Of a stretch of DNA of 64,000 nt, positions 62,659-64,000 are shown in pieces. The position numbers were made by a program, and so were the translations under genes. The notes under the pieces are model-generated. The model saw nothing but the letters and a program-made list of their open reading frames with translations. It searched no databases and was not told the DNA's origin. Position 1 is the stretch's first letter; every line of letters begins with the position of its first letter. Location: positions 62,001-126,000 of the forward strand of contig JAZNNR010000022.1 of NCBI GenBank assembly GCA_045580325.1, written 5' to 3'. The DNA is from SIG672 sp045580325 (lineage in GTDB: Bacteria > Bacillota > Clostridia > Oscillospirales > CAG-272).

Positions 62659-63805
62659 ATCAAAGAAGAAATATCTCTGTATTCTTATCGCGGTTATCAT
62701 ACTTTGTGTAATACCGCAAAACGCTGTTTTCGCCGAGGAAAATGACACCGAGCTGTATGACAGTAAAGAAGAATTTAAGGATTTTATCGAAAATCTCCCC
62801 GACGATATAAAAGATCTGCTTCCCGAGGGTACTTATGAATCTCTTGATTCTCCCGAAAAGCTTGTAGAGCTTTTCAAGGTTGAATACGTAATAAATATCT
62901 CAAAAGGGCTGTTGCGAAGCGCGCTCTCCTCTTCGCTTAAAGCGTTTGCGTTTGTAGCGTCGATAACTCTCATAATGGCGGTGCTTTCCGCTGTAGGAAA
63001 AGCCTTTTCTGCCGACGGAGCGGGGATAAAGGTGTGGAATCTGGCTGGAACACTTTGCATAGGAGCTTCAGTTTACGCGCTCGTTTGGTCGCATATCGAC
63101 AGCGTGATGGAATTTAGCGAAAATATAGGAGCTTTTATAAAATCGCTTGGAGTGGTTATAGGAGGATTATATCTCAGCGCGGGTGAGGTTGGAAGTGCAG
63201 GGGTACATAGTACGTGGGTATTCTCAATAACTGCTGTTACCGAGGAGCTCTGCCGTAGCGTGCTGCTTCCGATAATGCAAATATCCTTTTCGGCAACACT
63301 CTCATCGGGGATAATGTCGGGAGTAAATATAAGCCGCTTTGTTCAGATGATAAGAAATATTTTCACTTCTGTGCTCATCTTTTTTATGACGGTGATCTCG
63401 GTGATTTTTTCCTTTCAGACAGTTATAGCGCATTCCTCGGACACCCTCAAAATGAGGGGTGTAAGATATGCCATAACTCACTCTGTACCGATAATAGGAG
63501 GACTTGTGGGAGAGAGCGCACGTACACTTGCAACGTCCTTCACTCTTATGAAAAATTCGATAGGACTCTTTGCAGTAGTTATAATAATCATTATATCTCT
63601 CTATCCGCTTATAACGCTTACAGCGTCAAAATATGCGCTTCAGCTTGCCTCGGCGTTTTCTTCTCTTATACTTGAAGATAGAGATAATATTTTTCTTGAC
63701 GAGGCTGTAAGAATGCTGAATTTTCTTATAGCAATAGTGATTATGATAGGCATCACTTTTATGTTTTGTATATCGCTCTTTGCACTTTTACCGACGGGAA
63801 ATTGA
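62651..63805 (+). CDS. spoIIIAE: stage III sporulation protein AE
   Basis: 384 residues. Signal-like N-terminus (IAVIILCVIPQNAVFA), polar segment to ~80, then about seven membrane helices with GGLYLSAGEVGSAGVH, ITAVTEELCRS, and VPIIGGLVGESARTLA, typical of SpoIIIAE, a polytopic channel subunit. RBS GGATAT is weak, so translation probably couples to spoIIIAD. Confidence 0.95.
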   Translation: MLRSKKKYLCILIAVIILCVIPQNAVFAEENDTELYDSKEEFKDFIENLPDDIKDLLPEGTYESLDSPEKLVELFKVEYVINISKGLLRSALSSSLKAFAFVASITLIMAVLSAVGKAFSADGAGIKVWNLAGTLCIGASVYALVWSHIDSVMEFSENIGAFIKSLGVVIGGLYLSAGEVGSAGVHSTWVFSITAVTEELCRSVLLPIMQISFSATLSSGIMSGVNISRFVQMIRNIFTSVLIFFMTVISVIFSFQTVIAHSSDTLKMRGVRYAITHSVPIIGGLVGESARTLATSFTLMKNSIGLFAVVIIIIISLYPLITLTASKYALQLASAFSSLILEDRDNIFLDEAVRMLNFLIAIVIMIGITFMFCISLFALLPTGN

Positions 63806-63827
63806 CTCAAAAAGGGGGAATCACGCT

Positions 63828-64000
63828 TTGGAGGCGATAAAGGGATACGTAATGTGTGCGCTTATAGCGTCGGTGATCTCGGGAATACTGAAAAATCTCT
63901 CATCTGAAATGCGTAGCTTTGATAAATATATTACCTTTGTGTCTTCGCTCGTAGTTATCATAATGCTTGCAACACCCTTTGTTTCGATAGCTTTTGAGGT
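63828..64000 (+). CDS. spoIIIAF: stage III sporulation protein AF (3' end outside window)
   Basis: A TTG start with AAGGGGG 10 bases upstream. The visible 57 residues (MEAIKGYVMCALIASVISGI, then MRSFDKYITFVSSLVVII) give two membrane helices, as in the SpoIIIAF N-terminus. Next in order after spoIIIAE. The rest lies beyond the window. Confidence 0.88.
   Translation, partial: MEAIKGYVMCALIASVISGILKNLSSEMRSFDKYITFVSSLVVIIMLATPFVSIAFE

Overview
The window reads as chromosome of a strictly anaerobic, endospore-forming Clostridia bacterium, probably a gut Oscillospirales-like lineage. The evidence is a spoIIIA operon, a cotJC fragment, Rex, a flavodiiron/rubredoxin/ferritin oxygen-defence operon, an ECF cobalamin transporter, and many AAGGAG ribosome sites with TTGACA-N17-TATAAT promoters. 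The lineage is inferred from gene families; no rRNA is present.

Region 1 (1-~17.9 kb) is the right part of a prophage: virion and tail proteins, a repeat-rich probable ejection protein, a giant 2748-residue polyvalent protein, a BppU-like baseplate protein, a BspA-type leucine-rich-repeat tip protein, an XkdX-like peptide, small membrane proteins including a holin, and an M15 endolysin, closed by a perfect terminator. The prophage ends inside the host spore-coat gene cotJC, whose 3' part follows directly while its first ~30 codons are missing, so this looks like a skin-type element interrupting a sporulation gene. The most unusual feature is in the giant gene: three short ORFs, all in the same +1 frame, each with its own Shine-Dalgarno, sit at domain boundaries. 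Two of the boundaries carry a repeated linker (GK[TA]SRET), suggesting exchangeable cassettes of one domain plus one overprinted small gene.

Region 2 (18-35.3 kb) holds host metabolism: a BspA-LRR lipoprotein, an NYN-domain protein, an RlmA-like methyltransferase, a CotH-like lipoprotein, malQ, the flavodiiron-ferritin-rubredoxin operon, a D-lactate dehydrogenase/ferredoxin pair divergent from a Crp/Fnr regulator with a perfect 16-bp palindrome at its start, an ECF S component, a Gfo/Idh oxidoreductase with a GH2 glycosidase, and a purine-type phosphoribosyltransferase.

Region 3 (35.4-44.3 kb) has tRNA-Gly and tRNA-Arg, then a minus-strand cobalamin unit (promoter, cobalamin riboswitch, terminator, small basic protein, DUF4430 protein, EcfT, fused EcfA, S component), an M48 protease, TspO, two tandem SGNH hydrolases and tRNA-His.

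Region 4 (44.5-64 kb) runs on the plus strand: dCMP deaminase, rimI, tsaD, isocitrate dehydrogenase-like gene, rex, dnaD-like and dnaC/dnaI-like genes, pgeF, a Gld-type ABC system with two GldG-like proteins and a DUF4340 protein, a PrsA-like lipoprotein, and spoIIIAA-AE with the start of spoIIIAF at the window edge.
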